A DNA stretch of 64,000 nt. Origin: Bradyrhizobium sp. LHD-71. GTDB lineage: Bacteria > Pseudomonadota > Alphaproteobacteria > Rhizobiales > Xanthobacteraceae. The translations under genes were made by a program, and so were the position numbers. Position 1 is the stretch's first letter, and the number at the start of each line of letters is the position of its first letter. The DNA lies in NCBI RefSeq assembly GCF_031157255.1, contig NZ_JAVIFX010000019.1:1-64000 (forward strand). The letters run 5' to 3'. Shown here in pieces: positions 49,051 to 57,780 of the stretch. Under the pieces are notes generated by a model. It searched no databases. It worked only from the letters and a program-made list of their open reading frames with translations, and had not been told where the DNA came from.

Positions 49051-49323
49051 TCAGTTTGCTTTTGCGAGCTTCGCGATCTGATGCGTAAGACGTGAGACCT
49101 TTCGGCTCGCGGCGTTTCTGTGAACGATGTTCTTCTGTGCCGCGCGCATCAACTCCGGCTCGGCAATCTTCAGTGCCTTGATTGCCGCCTCGCGGTCGCC
49201 CTTTGCGACGGCCTGCTCCACGGCGCGAACCGAATTGCGCATGCCGGTGCGGCGCGACTTGTTGATGGCCGTGCGGCGAGCAATCTTTCGGGTCGCCTTG
49301 CGGGCGGAGGTCGTATTCGCCAT
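49051..49323 (-). CDS. rpsT: 30S ribosomal protein S20
   Basis: S20 is a primary 16S rRNA-binding protein of the small subunit. The 90-residue product begins [20 protein letters not shown], is rich in Lys/Arg/Ala and ends with the conserved [20 protein letters not shown] 49323 follows GAGAG; the frame upstream to 49488 is not supported. The gene lies upstream of dnaA on the same strand but ends in its own terminator. Confidence 0.97.
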   Translation of the reverse strand: MANTTSARKATRKIARRTAINKSRRTGMRNSVRAVEQAVAKGDREAAIKALKIAEPELMRAAQKNIVHRNAASRKVSRLTHQIAKLAKAN

Positions 49324-49611
49324 TCTCTCGTTATCCTTCGGACGGCAACCTGACGCGCCTATCGACTGGATCGATCCGCGGCGCGCGGCTTGCGTGTGCT
49401 CAAACTGTTCCTGAAAGAACATCGGCGGCAGGATTTCAGCCCGCCGCCATCTGCCCGGCCTTATAAGGGCGGGCCTCGCCATCGTCAACGCCGGAGAAGG
49501 GGCGGCAGGGGCGTTTCGGCACGCCGCCCGGGCTCGGCCGGCGGGCCGTTTCGGTTGAAATCATCAGAAGCCGCAGCTATTTCGGAACGGGGTGCCAATC
49601 TGGGTGAATGC

Positions 49612-49929
49612 ATGATCCGGGGTCTGTTCCGTTTTATCGGGCTGCTGCTGCTTGCCGCCGGGTTCATCTTTCTGGTCTACGACGGCCAGCGTTCGATCGC
49701 CGACCAGACGCTGCGCTTGACCCGTCTTGGCGAATTCTGGAACGATATCCATCAGTCCAGTCAGCAGTCGCTCCGGGTGATGCTTGAGGCCAGTGTGCCC
49801 TGGCTCTGGGATAGCGCCGGCCGGTTCATTTTGAACCAGCCGACCTGGGCGGTGCTTGGGGTGCTTGGCATTCTCCTGATGCTGCTGTTTCGGCCCAAAA
49901 AACAGCTGATCGGTTACGTGCGGGACTGA
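49612..49929 (+). CDS. small membrane protein of unknown function
   Basis: I do not recognise a family. The 105-residue protein has a membrane segment at residues 3-23 (FRFIGLLLLAAGFIFLVYDG), a polar middle with RSIADQTLRLTRLGEFWNDI, a second segment at about 77-95 and a basic C-terminus FRPKKQLIGYVRD. Both ends are probably cytoplasmic. ATG 49612 lies in a 288-bp gap divergent from rpsT; an upstream in-frame extension to 49390 is unlikely. Confidence 0.65.
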   Translation: MIRGLFRFIGLLLLAAGFIFLVYDGQRSIADQTLRLTRLGEFWNDIHQSSQQSLRVMLEASVPWLWDSAGRFILNQPTWAVLGVLGILLMLLFRPKKQLIGYVRD

Positions 49930-50030
49930 TGCCGTCGATCTGATCGGAGCTGCGGGTCACATTTCTCAAGCGTGTCATTATATAGTGAGCACCGTATAGT
50001 TTGGCCGCTCACAGGCCAGGGAGATGAACG

Positions 50031-50699
50031 ATGTGGTCCACGCGCAAGTCACTGGAATTGCCGACGGCCGCGCAAGCGCTGCCCGGACGCGCCACGCCGA
50101 TTCCGACGGCGACATATCACTTCGTGAATGGCCATCAGCTCAAGCCGCCTTATCCGCAGGTGCTTGAGCAGGCAATATTCGCGATGGGTTGTTTCTGGGG
50201 TGCCGAGCGCAAGTTCTGGGAACTGGGCGACGGCGTGTTCGTGACCGCAGTCGGCTATGCCGGCGGCCACACCCCCAACCCGACCTATGAGGAAGTCTGT
50301 TCAGGGCGCACCGGGCACACCGAAGTCGTGCTCGTCGCGTTCGACCCGGCAAAACTCTCTTACGAGAAGCTGCTGAAGACGTTCTGGGAGAATCATGACC
50401 CAACGCAGGGCATGCGTCAGGGCAACGATATCGGCACGCAATATCGCTCGGCGATCTACACCTTCGGTGAAGCGCAGCACAAAGCCGCGGAAGCGTCGAA
50501 AGCGATGTTCGCCGCAGCGCTGGCGGCGAAGGGCTATAGCGCCATCACGACCGAGATCGCGCCGGCGGGCCCGTTTTATTTTGCGGAGGATTATCACCAA
50601 CAGTATCTCGCCAAGAATCCTGCCGGCTATTGCGGGCTCGGTGGCACCGGCGTGTCGTGCCCGATCGGGGTAGGCGAGCGGAGCGATGCCGTTGTTTGA
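50031..50699 (+). CDS. msrA: peptide-methionine (S)-S-oxide reductase MsrA
   Basis: MsrA reduces methionine-S-sulfoxide in proteins. The 222-residue protein has the catalytic Cys in [11 protein letters not shown] (Cys about 54), the [18 protein letters not shown] region and a C-terminal resolving-Cys region [11 protein letters not shown]. The last eight residues GERSDAVV come from a copy of the 37-bp repeat that overlaps the gene end, so the native tail has been replaced. ATG 50031 follows AGGGAG. Confidence 0.95.
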   Translation: MWSTRKSLELPTAAQALPGRATPIPTATYHFVNGHQLKPPYPQVLEQAIFAMGCFWGAERKFWELGDGVFVTAVGYAGGHTPNPTYEEVCSGRTGHTEVVLVAFDPAKLSYEKLLKTFWENHDPTQGMRQGNDIGTQYRSAIYTFGEAQHKAAEASKAMFAAALAAKGYSAITTEIAPAGPFYFAEDYHQQYLAKNPAGYCGLGGTGVSCPIGVGERSDAVV

Positions 50700-50796
50700 A
50701 CGGCCATAGGCGAGCGGAAGCGACGCCGTTCTTCGAACGGCTATAGGCGAGCGGAAACGACGCCGTTCTCCGAACAGCTACGGGCGAGCGGGAACG
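50671..50796. repeat. tandem array of about three 37-bp repeat units
   Basis: Three direct copies at a 37-bp spacing start near 50671, 50707 and 50744 with TAGGCGAGCGGAGCGATGC, AGGCGAGCGGAAGCGACGC and AGGCGAGCGGAAACGACGC, each ending GAACGGCTAT-like; a fourth start GGGCGAGCGGGAACGCC follows. The first unit overlaps the msrA 3' end and supplies its stop codon. Confidence 0.9.
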
Positions 50797-50895
50797 CCAG
50801 CGTCGTTGAAGGACGATGCGGCGACGGTCGCCTGAATTTCGGCGCGACGAAACTCTTTCACACCGTTTATTAACCTTAACGGGCGCAAATCGGAC

Positions 50896-51852
50896 GTGTC
50901 TCTTTGTGGGGATCGCAGTCCGGTGCTGGTGTCGCGCGTTCTTAAGATTTCGTTCACGGTTGCGACCGCTGCCCTGATTTTGTCCGGGTGCATGCAGCGA
51001 CGTGGGCCCGTGGCCTACGCGCCTGCGTCTCGTTACGCATCGCCATCTGCTCAACCTCAGCCGCAACGTCCGGTCGTCACGCAACCGGGGGCGCCGGGCC
51101 GCTCCGAACTCGATGCGATGGCCTATGGCAAGGGGCCGATGCCGCCGCCCGCATCGGGAGGGCCGCCCGTCGCGCTCGCGCCCCCACCTCCACCATCCGT
51201 AGCCCCGAATCCGCCACCGGTCGTGACCGCGCAGGGCCAAAACCTGCCGCTGCCGCGTCCGATCGCGGCGTCGTCGAGGCCGGGATTGTTGAACAATCTC
51301 TTCCGCTCGAGGCGGCCGGTCGCCGTTGCAGCTCCTGCAGCCATAGCGGTGCCAGGGCCCGTCGCGGTGACAGCGACCGTCGCGCCGCACGATGCTGCCT
51401 ATCGTCTCGACGCCGGCGATCGCCTGCGCATCGTCGTGTTCGGCCAGGACGGTCTGACCAATTCATATTCGGTGGATGCGTCCGGTGTTGTCACGATGCC
51501 GCTGATCGGCGCGGTGTCGGCGCGCGGCTGCACTCCGGCCGAGCTTGCGGCAGCTATCACCGCGCGTCTGCGTGCGGGCTTCATCCGCGAACCTTACGTC
51601 GCGGTCGAAATCGAAGCCTACCGGCCGTTCTTCATTCTCGGCGAGGTCACGGCACCCGGCCAGTATCCTTACGTGCCGAACCTGACGGCGGAGGCGGCGG
51701 TCGCGATCGCCGGCGGATACACGCCGCGCGCCAAGCGCAATTCGGTGTCGATCACCCGCGCCAATCAAATGGGCCAGGCCCGGATCGTCGCAACGCCCAA
51801 CGCGCCACTTCAACCGGGCGACACCGTCATCGTCGGTGAGCGATGGTTCTGA
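50896..51852 (+). CDS. polysaccharide export lipoprotein (Wza-like)
   Basis: The 318-residue protein has a lipoprotein signal peptide with lipobox LILSGC (Cys about 33), a Pro-rich low-complexity linker (about 40-150), a Poly_export domain (YRLDAGDRLRIVVFGQDGLT onward) and an SLBB domain (FFILGEVTAPGQYPYVPNL). It is probably an outer-membrane polysaccharide secretion channel. No synthesis or tyrosine-kinase gene is adjacent. The start may be GTG 50896 or GTG 50923/50929; ATG is absent. Confidence 0.88.
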   Translation: MSLCGDRSPVLVSRVLKISFTVATAALILSGCMQRRGPVAYAPASRYASPSAQPQPQRPVVTQPGAPGRSELDAMAYGKGPMPPPASGGPPVALAPPPPPSVAPNPPPVVTAQGQNLPLPRPIAASSRPGLLNNLFRSRRPVAVAAPAAIAVPGPVAVTATVAPHDAAYRLDAGDRLRIVVFGQDGLTNSYSVDASGVVTMPLIGAVSARGCTPAELAAAITARLRAGFIREPYVAVEIEAYRPFFILGEVTAPGQYPYVPNLTAEAAVAIAGGYTPRAKRNSVSITRANQMGQARIVATPNAPLQPGDTVIVGERWF

Positions 51853-51906
51853 GCGACGCGACGGCCTCGCGTCGCTCAGACTGACGGAAAGCCGACGCCC
51901 GTTCTC

Positions 51907-52578
51907 TCACTTCAAGTGCTTCGCAAAGAAGTCCATGGTGCGCTTCCAGGCCGCGTCGGCGCTCTTCTTGTCGTAGCTCGCGCGCTCGTCGCAGTGGAAG
52001 CCATGCTGCGCGTTATCATAAACGAAGATCTCGGCGTCGGGGTGCTTGGCCTTGATCGTTTCGACGTCGGGCATCGGGATGCCGGCGTCCTTTTCGCCGA
52101 AATGCATCATGGTCGCAACCTTCGGCTTCTGCTCGACATTTTTGGCAATCTGCCCGCCGTAATAGGCCACTGCGGCCTTCAGACCCGACAGCTGCGCTGC
52201 CGCCAGAAAGGTGATGGTGCCGCCCATGCAGAAGCCGGTAATGCCGACCGGGCCGACACTCTTGACGGCATCGATCGCCGCCTGGGTGTCACGCAGCATC
52301 GCCGGGAAATCCGCTTTGCCGACCATCGTGCGCGCGGTGGCAATGTCGTCGGGGGTGTAGCCGGTCTGGAAGTTCGGCTGCATGCGATCGAACACGGCCG
52401 GCGCGATCGCTACATAGCCTTCGTCTGCTAGCCGGTCGACCACCGCGCGGATGTGATGATTGACGCCGAAGATTTCCTGAATGACGACAATGGCGCCCTT
52501 CGGCGCTCCCTTCGGGTCGGCGCGGTAGGCGCCAAGCTTGAACCCGTCCGACGACGTGAGCGTCACATCCTGTCCCAT
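51907..52578 (-). CDS. dienelactone hydrolase family protein
   Basis: The 223-residue alpha/beta hydrolase has the nucleophile Cys in GITGFCMGGTI (about residue 115), the His in AQHGF and an Asp in between, as in dienelactone hydrolases that open the lactone of chloroaromatic degradation; many homologues have other esters as substrate. ATG 52578 follows AAAGGAT; the frame extends upstream without support. It is divergent from a crotonase across 196 bp. Confidence 0.92.
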   Translation of the reverse strand: MGQDVTLTSSDGFKLGAYRADPKGAPKGAIVVIQEIFGVNHHIRAVVDRLADEGYVAIAPAVFDRMQPNFQTGYTPDDIATARTMVGKADFPAMLRDTQAAIDAVKSVGPVGITGFCMGGTITFLAAAQLSGLKAAVAYYGGQIAKNVEQKPKVATMMHFGEKDAGIPMPDVETIKAKHPDAEIFVYDNAQHGFHCDERASYDKKSADAAWKRTMDFFAKHLK

Positions 52579-52774
52579 GACGATATCCTTTTTTTGATTG
52601 CTCAGGCGGAAGCCTGCGATGCGGGGAAGGCCGGCAAGCAACGTCTTCGCGAATGGAAGGTCCAACTTTTCCGGCCCTGTACAGGCGTAGCATAGGCCAC
52701 TACAAGGCTTTTTGAAGGGTATTTCGTCCCGCGAGACGGTCCCAACTCTGCAATTCAAGCATAAGGAAAAAGCA

Positions 52775-53518
52775 ATGCAGAAAGTCCTGGTGGAGAACAA
52801 CGCCGACGGCACCACCCTGATCATGATCAACCGCCCCGAAAAGCGCAACGCCATCTGCGCGGAGACGGCGTTGCTTTTGCAGAAGGCGTTCGTCGAGTTC
52901 GAGGCGTCGCACACCCAGAAGTGCGCAGTCCTTACCGGTGCGGGCAACGATGCATTTTCCGGCGGCGCCGACACCGGCAACTTCCCTGAACTCTGGCGCT
53001 GCATTCCAACCGTGGGCTTCCAGACCGAAAAGCCGATCATCTCGGCGGTTGCCGGCTGGTGCGTCGGTGGCGCGCTGGTGCTGTCGATGATGTGCGATAT
53101 GACGGTGGCTGCCGAGAACACCAAGTTCGCCTATCCGGAAGCACGTATGGGCTTCACCGGTGGACTGATCGCTGGCCTTGCCGCTCGCATCCCGCACAAG
53201 GTCGCGATGGAAATGATCCTGCTCTGCCGCAACATCGACGCGCAGCGCGGCTACAATGTCGGGCTCTGTAATGAAGTGGTGCCGACGGGCAAGCAGGTGG
53301 AAGCAGCGCTGGCGATGGCACGCGAGATGACCGAATTCTCGCCGCTGGTGTTGAAGACCCTCAAGCGCTTCGTCACCGAAACCGTCCTCCCGAAGGGGCC
53401 GTCCGAGCTCTCGGGCCGGGCGCAGCGCTCATTGACCGCGGTGCGCGAGGACGAGGACGCTGCCGAAGCGATCGCAGCGGTGAAGGAAAAGCGCAAGCCG
53501 CGTTACAAGTCCTGGTAA
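52775..53518 (+). CDS. enoyl-CoA hydratase/isomerase family protein
   Basis: This 247-residue crotonase has the oxyanion-hole segments AFSGGADTGNF and AGWCVGGALVLSMMCDM. At the hydratase Glu positions the sequence is ARMGFTGGLIAGLAARIP, lacking Glu, so a different reaction from enoyl-CoA hydration is possible. ATG 52775 follows AAGGAAA. It is divergent from the dienelactone hydrolase gene. Confidence 0.88.
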   Translation: MQKVLVENNADGTTLIMINRPEKRNAICAETALLLQKAFVEFEASHTQKCAVLTGAGNDAFSGGADTGNFPELWRCIPTVGFQTEKPIISAVAGWCVGGALVLSMMCDMTVAAENTKFAYPEARMGFTGGLIAGLAARIPHKVAMEMILLCRNIDAQRGYNVGLCNEVVPTGKQVEAALAMAREMTEFSPLVLKTLKRFVTETVLPKGPSELSGRAQRSLTAVREDEDAAEAIAAVKEKRKPRYKSW

Positions 53519-53533
53519 GACCCGGCTCGTACG

Positions 53534-53863
53534 TTACTGCCACATCCAGTTGCGGCCCCAGTCGCCTTTCCAGCCCGAAAGGCGACCTCCGCGAAACTGC
53601 AAGAACAGCCGCGCGTCCCGAGCAAAGTAAACTGGGTTCGGGCGCGCAGCTGCTAGCAACTCGTTGCCTGGTGATCCGCTGACATAGTCGAGTGGAACGC
53701 CGAGCGCTGCAGCTGCTTCGGCAGCGCTCATGCCGAAACTCAACGGTGAAGTGTTTGACAGGCTTTCCGTAAACGGAACGCGCCGCGCAGGTTCAGCGGT
53801 GGCGGACGTCATCAGCATGATTGTGGTGAGGGACAGCAAAAACGCGATCGATCGTTGCGTCAC
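53534..53863 (-). CDS. small secreted protein of unknown function
   Basis: I do not recognise a family. The 109-residue protein has a Sec signal peptide (residues 1-23, cleavage after ATA), a Pro/Ser segment, then SAAEAAAALGVPLDYVSGSPG and ends in RLSGWKGDWGRNWMWQ. The middle recalls the small SmpA/OmlA-type fold, but that is weak. The start is GTG 53863. It is convergent with the crotonase gene 15 bp away. Confidence 0.6.
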   Translation of the reverse strand: MTQRSIAFLLSLTTIMLMTSATAEPARRVPFTESLSNTSPLSFGMSAAEAAAALGVPLDYVSGSPGNELLAAARPNPVYFARDARLFLQFRGGRLSGWKGDWGRNWMWQ

Positions 53864-54028
53864 CGGTGCTCCTCATTCGTGCTGACTGTCCGTCTGATCG
53901 CTCCATCGTACAATGCGGTTGCGTTGGACGGAAGGGTCGCGCAGCGCATGCGAAAAATCCTGAGGTCCGAAATCGGCCAGACATGGTCTTCGGCGCGATC
54001 TAGCTCTGTTGCGACAGGGGGGATCACG

Positions 54029-54433
54029 ATGACCGACGTAGAGATCCAGGAGTTCATCACGAAATTTGCTGCGGCCTGGGCAGCGCGCGACGGCAAGGCG
54101 TTTTTGCAGCTTTGGGATCCTGAAGGCGTGTTGCGTACGCCCTTCGTTGGCCGCGCTTTGGCAGGCGCGGAGCTCGAGCGGCTCAACGACGTTCAGAAGG
54201 AGCAGGCGCCGGATCTGGTCTGGCAGTTGCTCGACTGGGCCTCGCGCGGCGATGTGGTCGTCGTCGAATGGCAGGTGTCTCGCGTCGCCGGCGGCAAGCG
54301 GATCGATTTCCGTGGCGTCGACAAGTTCCGGCTGCGCGACGGCAAGATTGCCGAAGAGGTCGTTTATGCCGATACCGCGCCTCTGCGTGCGGCACGCCGC
54401 AGCGAGAAGCTTGAGCCGCTCATCAACATCTAA
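54029..54433 (+). CDS. nuclear transport factor 2 (SnoaL-like) family protein
   Basis: This 134-residue cone-fold protein has the N-terminal helices EIQEFITKFAAAWAARDGK and a later strand RIDFRGVDKFRLRDGKIAEE typical of SnoaL/NTF2-like proteins. These have diverse roles as small hydrolases, isomerases or binding proteins. ATG 54029 follows AGGGGGG. Its stop overlaps the ogt stop by 4 bp on the opposite strand. Confidence 0.82.
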   Translation: MTDVEIQEFITKFAAAWAARDGKAFLQLWDPEGVLRTPFVGRALAGAELERLNDVQKEQAPDLVWQLLDWASRGDVVVVEWQVSRVAGGKRIDFRGVDKFRLRDGKIAEEVVYADTAPLRAARRSEKLEPLINI

Positions 54434-54990
54434 AGGCCCGGCAGCCGTGCCGTGCCGTCCTTGAAAGCTGCGCCTTCATGGCGCAGCAGCCAACGCTTGC
54501 GGTCGATGCCGCCGCCATAGCCGGTCAGGTCGCCATTCGCGCCGATGACGCGGTGGCACGGCACGATGACACCGACCGGATTGGCGCCATTTGCGGCGCC
54601 GACTGCCCGGACGGCCTTGATTGCGCCGATGCGCGCGGCAAGGCGGCCGTAGGTTTCGGTCCTACCGGCGCCGATATCGCGCAGCGCGCGCCAGACCTTT
54701 TGCTGAAACGCCGTGCCGCCGGTCTTGACGTCAATCTGGTCGATGGCGTCGAGCCGGCCCGCGAAGTAGGCCTCAAGGTGCTCGCGAATGGGCGCCGGCG
54801 TCCGCGCCTCACGCAAGCTGTAGCCACCGCTGGGATAGTTCAGCCGCAGCAGGCGGTGCATTCGGTCTTCGTAATCGTGGAAGTCGGCGGCACGAAGGCA
54901 GCCATCGTCATCACTGACAAGCAGCATCGTGCCGATCGGCGTCTGGACGCGATCCAGCGTGAATGCATTGCGTGCAAGCTTATCCAGCAT
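54430..54990 (-). CDS. ogt: methylated-DNA--[protein]-cysteine S-methyltransferase
   Basis: This suicide enzyme moves a methyl group from O6-methylguanine to its own Cys. The 186-residue protein has the acceptor motif VIVPCHRVIGANGDLTGYGGG (Cys near residue 145) and the helix-turn-helix GGTAFQQKVWRAL. ATG 54990 overlaps the stop of the upstream ada-like gene by 11 bp, indicating an alkylation-repair operon. Confidence 0.94.
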   Translation of the reverse strand: MLDKLARNAFTLDRVQTPIGTMLLVSDDDGCLRAADFHDYEDRMHRLLRLNYPSGGYSLREARTPAPIREHLEAYFAGRLDAIDQIDVKTGGTAFQQKVWRALRDIGAGRTETYGRLAARIGAIKAVRAVGAANGANPVGVIVPCHRVIGANGDLTGYGGGIDRKRWLLRHEGAAFKDGTARLPGL

Positions 54991-56227
54991 GCGCCACCCG
55001 TAGAGTGAGATCAGGCAGGCCGGGCTTCCGTCGCGTCTCGCGGCCCAGCGTTCTCGTACCCGTTATCGAACCTGCCGCAGCCAAAAGATGCGCCGCGGCA
55101 TAGGCGCGCCACGGCCGCCACTGCTCCGCACGATTGCGTAATGCGTCGGGCGAGATCGTGCCGCATCCTGTCAAACGGGAAACCGCCGCGTGCAACGGCC
55201 TGCTTGTCGGATCGAACGCGTCATAAGAGGCAAGCCCCTCTTCGTCGTCCCTCGCAGCATCATCCCATGTCCCCGGAACGCGCAGGCCCGGTCGTTTGCG
55301 AACCAGCGGCGCGAGCAGCGGGTCGTCAGCGAGCTGTTTGCCGATGATGATCGGATCGGCTGAGAGGTCGAACACGCGACGAATGCGGCGGACAATCGCC
55401 GGCAATGCCGCAACGGCTGGAAAGCGGATGGTTGCGCGCAGCGCGCCCTGCGGTGCATTGCTCATGCCGACCTCGACCGTCCCGTTGGCGCCGTCCAGCG
55501 AGATCCTGCGGCGCCAAATTCCGTTCTCGATCGCGCAGGCTTCGGCGTCAGGGCGCCCGGCAAGCGCATCAAGCATGGCATCCCAATCGTATGGTGGCGC
55601 AAACGGCAGCGACAGAACAAGCGCCGAGTCATTCGCCGCAGCATCCGCGTTGGATCGGTCGGATTGCGCTCGTCGGAATTTGCCCGGCGGCCGGCGGTAG
55701 AGTTTTTGAAAGAGGGCGTTGAACCGCCGCACGCTGCCGAAACCCGACGCCAGCGCGACATGTGCGAGCGGCATGTCTGTCTCGGCGATCAGCCGTTTGG
55801 CGAACAGGACCCGGTTCGTTTGCGCGACCGTGACAGGTGACGCCCCGAGGTGCTGATGGAACAGGCGCCGCAATTGCCGTTCGCCCATGCCGAGCCGCGC
55901 TGCAAGACGTTCCACGCTCGCGTCATCCCCGTCGAGCGCGCCCTCGGCGATCAGCGCCAGGGCGCGCGAAACCGTGTTCGACGTGCCACGCCAGATCGCG
56001 AGTTGCGGCGAGCACTCGGGACGGCAGCGCAGGCAGGAGCGGAAGCCTGCTTCCTGCGCCGCGGCGGCGGTTGCGAAGAATACGACGTTCTCGCGTTTCG
56101 GCGTCCGCGCCGGACAGATCGGGCGGCAGTAAATGCCGGTCGTCTTGACGCCGGTGAAGATGCGGCCGTCGAACCGGGCGTCGCGCGAGGAGACCGCCCG
56201 GTAGCAGGCGTCGTGATCGAGATTCAT
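54980..56227 (-). CDS. Ada-type regulator fused to a truncated AlkA-like glycosylase domain
   Basis: The 415-residue protein has an Ada zinc-binding domain (YCRPICP, CLRCRPE; four Cys), an AraC helix-turn-helix (about 78-190) and an AlkA N-terminal domain (about 205-310). The helix-hairpin-helix-GPD part is missing: LRVPGTWDDA jumps to YDAFDPTSRPLHAAVSRL, which corresponds to the stretch just before AlkA's catalytic Asp, now Ser/Arg. The remainder EQWRPWRAYAAAHLL is the normal C-terminus. DNA-methyl sensing may persist; base excision is probably lost. Confidence 0.88.
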   Translation of the reverse strand: MNLDHDACYRAVSSRDARFDGRIFTGVKTTGIYCRPICPARTPKRENVVFFATAAAAQEAGFRSCLRCRPECSPQLAIWRGTSNTVSRALALIAEGALDGDDASVERLAARLGMGERQLRRLFHQHLGASPVTVAQTNRVLFAKRLIAETDMPLAHVALASGFGSVRRFNALFQKLYRRPPGKFRRAQSDRSNADAAANDSALVLSLPFAPPYDWDAMLDALAGRPDAEACAIENGIWRRRISLDGANGTVEVGMSNAPQGALRATIRFPAVAALPAIVRRIRRVFDLSADPIIIGKQLADDPLLAPLVRKRPGLRVPGTWDDAARDDEEGLASYDAFDPTSRPLHAAVSRLTGCGTISPDALRNRAEQWRPWRAYAAAHLLAAAGSITGTRTLGRETRRKPGLPDLTLRVAHAG

Positions 56228-56300
56228 GGTGCGATCCTGCCAGAGACACAGGGCAAAATCTCGCCGTTTTCGGACATGACAGGGGTCGCCCGAGGTGCCG

Positions 56301-56717
56301 TCAGAAATCCCGGTCGACGATCCGCCGCAGGGCCGGATGGTCCGACCCGAAAAAGACCGCTTCCCCGCCGGTCAGCTCCGCCGAGCGGACCTTGATGGCG
56401 CCGATCTTGCCGTCCGTGGAGAAGATCAGCGCCACCTGCTCGTCGCCGCAGGCGTGCGGTTTGCAGCCATAGACGCGGATGAACGGCGTGCCGTCGATCA
56501 TCATCCCCTCGTCAATGGAGAGCGTCACACCGTCGAGCCGATACAGCCAGGTCGCGTCCGCGAATTCAGCCGGCAGCATAGCCTGATAATTGCGGAATAG
56601 CGTCGGATATGCGCGTGCCAGGTCCTGGATGAAATCGATCGCGTGCGCCGACGCGCTGCACCACGCCAACGCAACTGCAAATGGCCACGAATGGGACCAT
56701 AAGCGGGACCGTGTCAT
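56301..56717 (-). CDS. Ivy-like C-type lysozyme inhibitor
   Basis: The 138-residue protein has a Sec signal peptide (cleavage near AHA-ID, residue 25) and the loop GCKPHACGDEQVAL, matching the CKPHDC loop that Ivy proteins insert into the lysozyme active site, with Asp changed to Ala. It probably acts in the periplasm against lysozymes or lytic transglycosylases. ATG 56717 follows GGAGAGCG. It is followed by 31 bp to the alpha/beta hydrolase stop. Confidence 0.75.
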   Translation of the reverse strand: MTRSRLWSHSWPFAVALAWCSASAHAIDFIQDLARAYPTLFRNYQAMLPAEFADATWLYRLDGVTLSIDEGMMIDGTPFIRVYGCKPHACGDEQVALIFSTDGKIGAIKVRSAELTGGEAVFFGSDHPALRRIVDRDF

Positions 56718-56748
56718 GGCGCTCTCCGGGAGAGCGGCGAATGCTCTC

Positions 56749-57516
56749 CTAAGCGGCGGGTAGCCTCTCGATGAATCCGACGACGGCGTCGTTGAACGCC
56801 TTCGGCTGGTCGATGTTCGAGGCGTGACCGGCATCTTCTATCACGACCTTCTGCGCGCCGGGAATCTTCGAGGCCATGTAGTCGGAGGCCGCGATGAACG
56901 GCGTGTCTTTCGAGCCGACCACGACCAGCGACGGTACCTTGATAGCGGGCAGCGAATTGATCACGTCGGCTGTGCGCTGGGTCAGCATGCCGCGCGCCGC
57001 CTTGGCAAGGCCCTTCGCATCGCGATGAACCGCATAGGCGCGCTCGGCACTGCCGGATTTCAGCGTCGCCAGGCCATCCTTTTCCAGAGAGACAGCGCGG
57101 TTCAGCGCATTCTGGTTCCACGCCTCGCGCGCGTCGTCTTTCTTGAAGCCGGGACCGGTGTCGATGATCAACAGCGAGCGCACGCGCTCGGGATGTTTCC
57201 GGTAGAAAGCGAGCGACATGTAGCCGCCGAGTGACAGCCCGCCGACGATGGCTTTCTTCGCGCCGACCTGATCCAGCAGCGCCGCCATGTCGGCCACCGT
57301 GTGGTCTTCGCTGTAAGCGGATTGATCGGCCGGATAGTCGCTCTGGCCGTGGCCACGCATGTCCCACAGGATCAGCGTGTGGACCTTCGACAGTGGTTCG
57401 ATCTGCCCCTTCCACATCTGCGCAGTCGCCGAATAGCCGTGCGTCAGGATCAGCGCCGGGCCGGAGCCGTGCACCTCGTAATAGATATTGACTCCGTCAC
57501 GGTTGAGTTTTGCCAT
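56749..57516 (-). CDS. alpha/beta-hydrolase fold protein
   Basis: The 255-residue protein has the nucleophile elbow GGLSLGGYMS (Ser near 98), HGYSATAQMWK as the oxyanion region, DMRGHGQSD and the C-terminal His in EDAGHASNIDQP. The substrate is unknown; homologues include 3-oxoadipate enol-lactonase-like and esterase proteins. ATG 57516 follows GGGAGCG. A 264-bp gap lies upstream. Confidence 0.9.
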   Translation of the reverse strand: MAKLNRDGVNIYYEVHGSGPALILTHGYSATAQMWKGQIEPLSKVHTLILWDMRGHGQSDYPADQSAYSEDHTVADMAALLDQVGAKKAIVGGLSLGGYMSLAFYRKHPERVRSLLIIDTGPGFKKDDAREAWNQNALNRAVSLEKDGLATLKSGSAERAYAVHRDAKGLAKAARGMLTQRTADVINSLPAIKVPSLVVVGSKDTPFIAASDYMASKIPGAQKVVIEDAGHASNIDQPKAFNDAVVGFIERLPAA

Positions 57517-57647
57517 GGTCGTCGCTCCCTGCTTTTTGGTTTTTGAGGTCATCGGGGACGCGCATCCTAACGGCTTTCAGATGCAAGGGAACCGCCGATC
57601 GGCCACGGGTACAGTCTGCCTGCAATGCACGGGCGGCACGCAGAACG

Positions 57648-57770
57648 ATGCCCGGCGGATCAGGTTTCGTGGGCCTGCGCGACGCAGCGCCGCATCGGGC
57701 GTTCTTGAAGCCGCCATTGCCGAATAACTATGTCCTGCCGAAGGGCAGCGAGGATTTCCGGCTGCCTTGA
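57648..57770 (+). CDS. possible small protein upstream of htpX
   Basis: A 40-codon frame encodes [16 protein letters not shown] and ends [10 protein letters not shown], 10 bp before the htpX start. Its stop overlaps the htpX ribosome binding region, which would allow coupling. The ribosome binding site is weak and no family is recognised; it may be fortuitous. Confidence 0.3.
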   Translation: MPGGSGFVGLRDAAPHRAFLKPPLPNNYVLPKGSEDFRLP

Positions 57771-57780
57771 GGAGACGACG

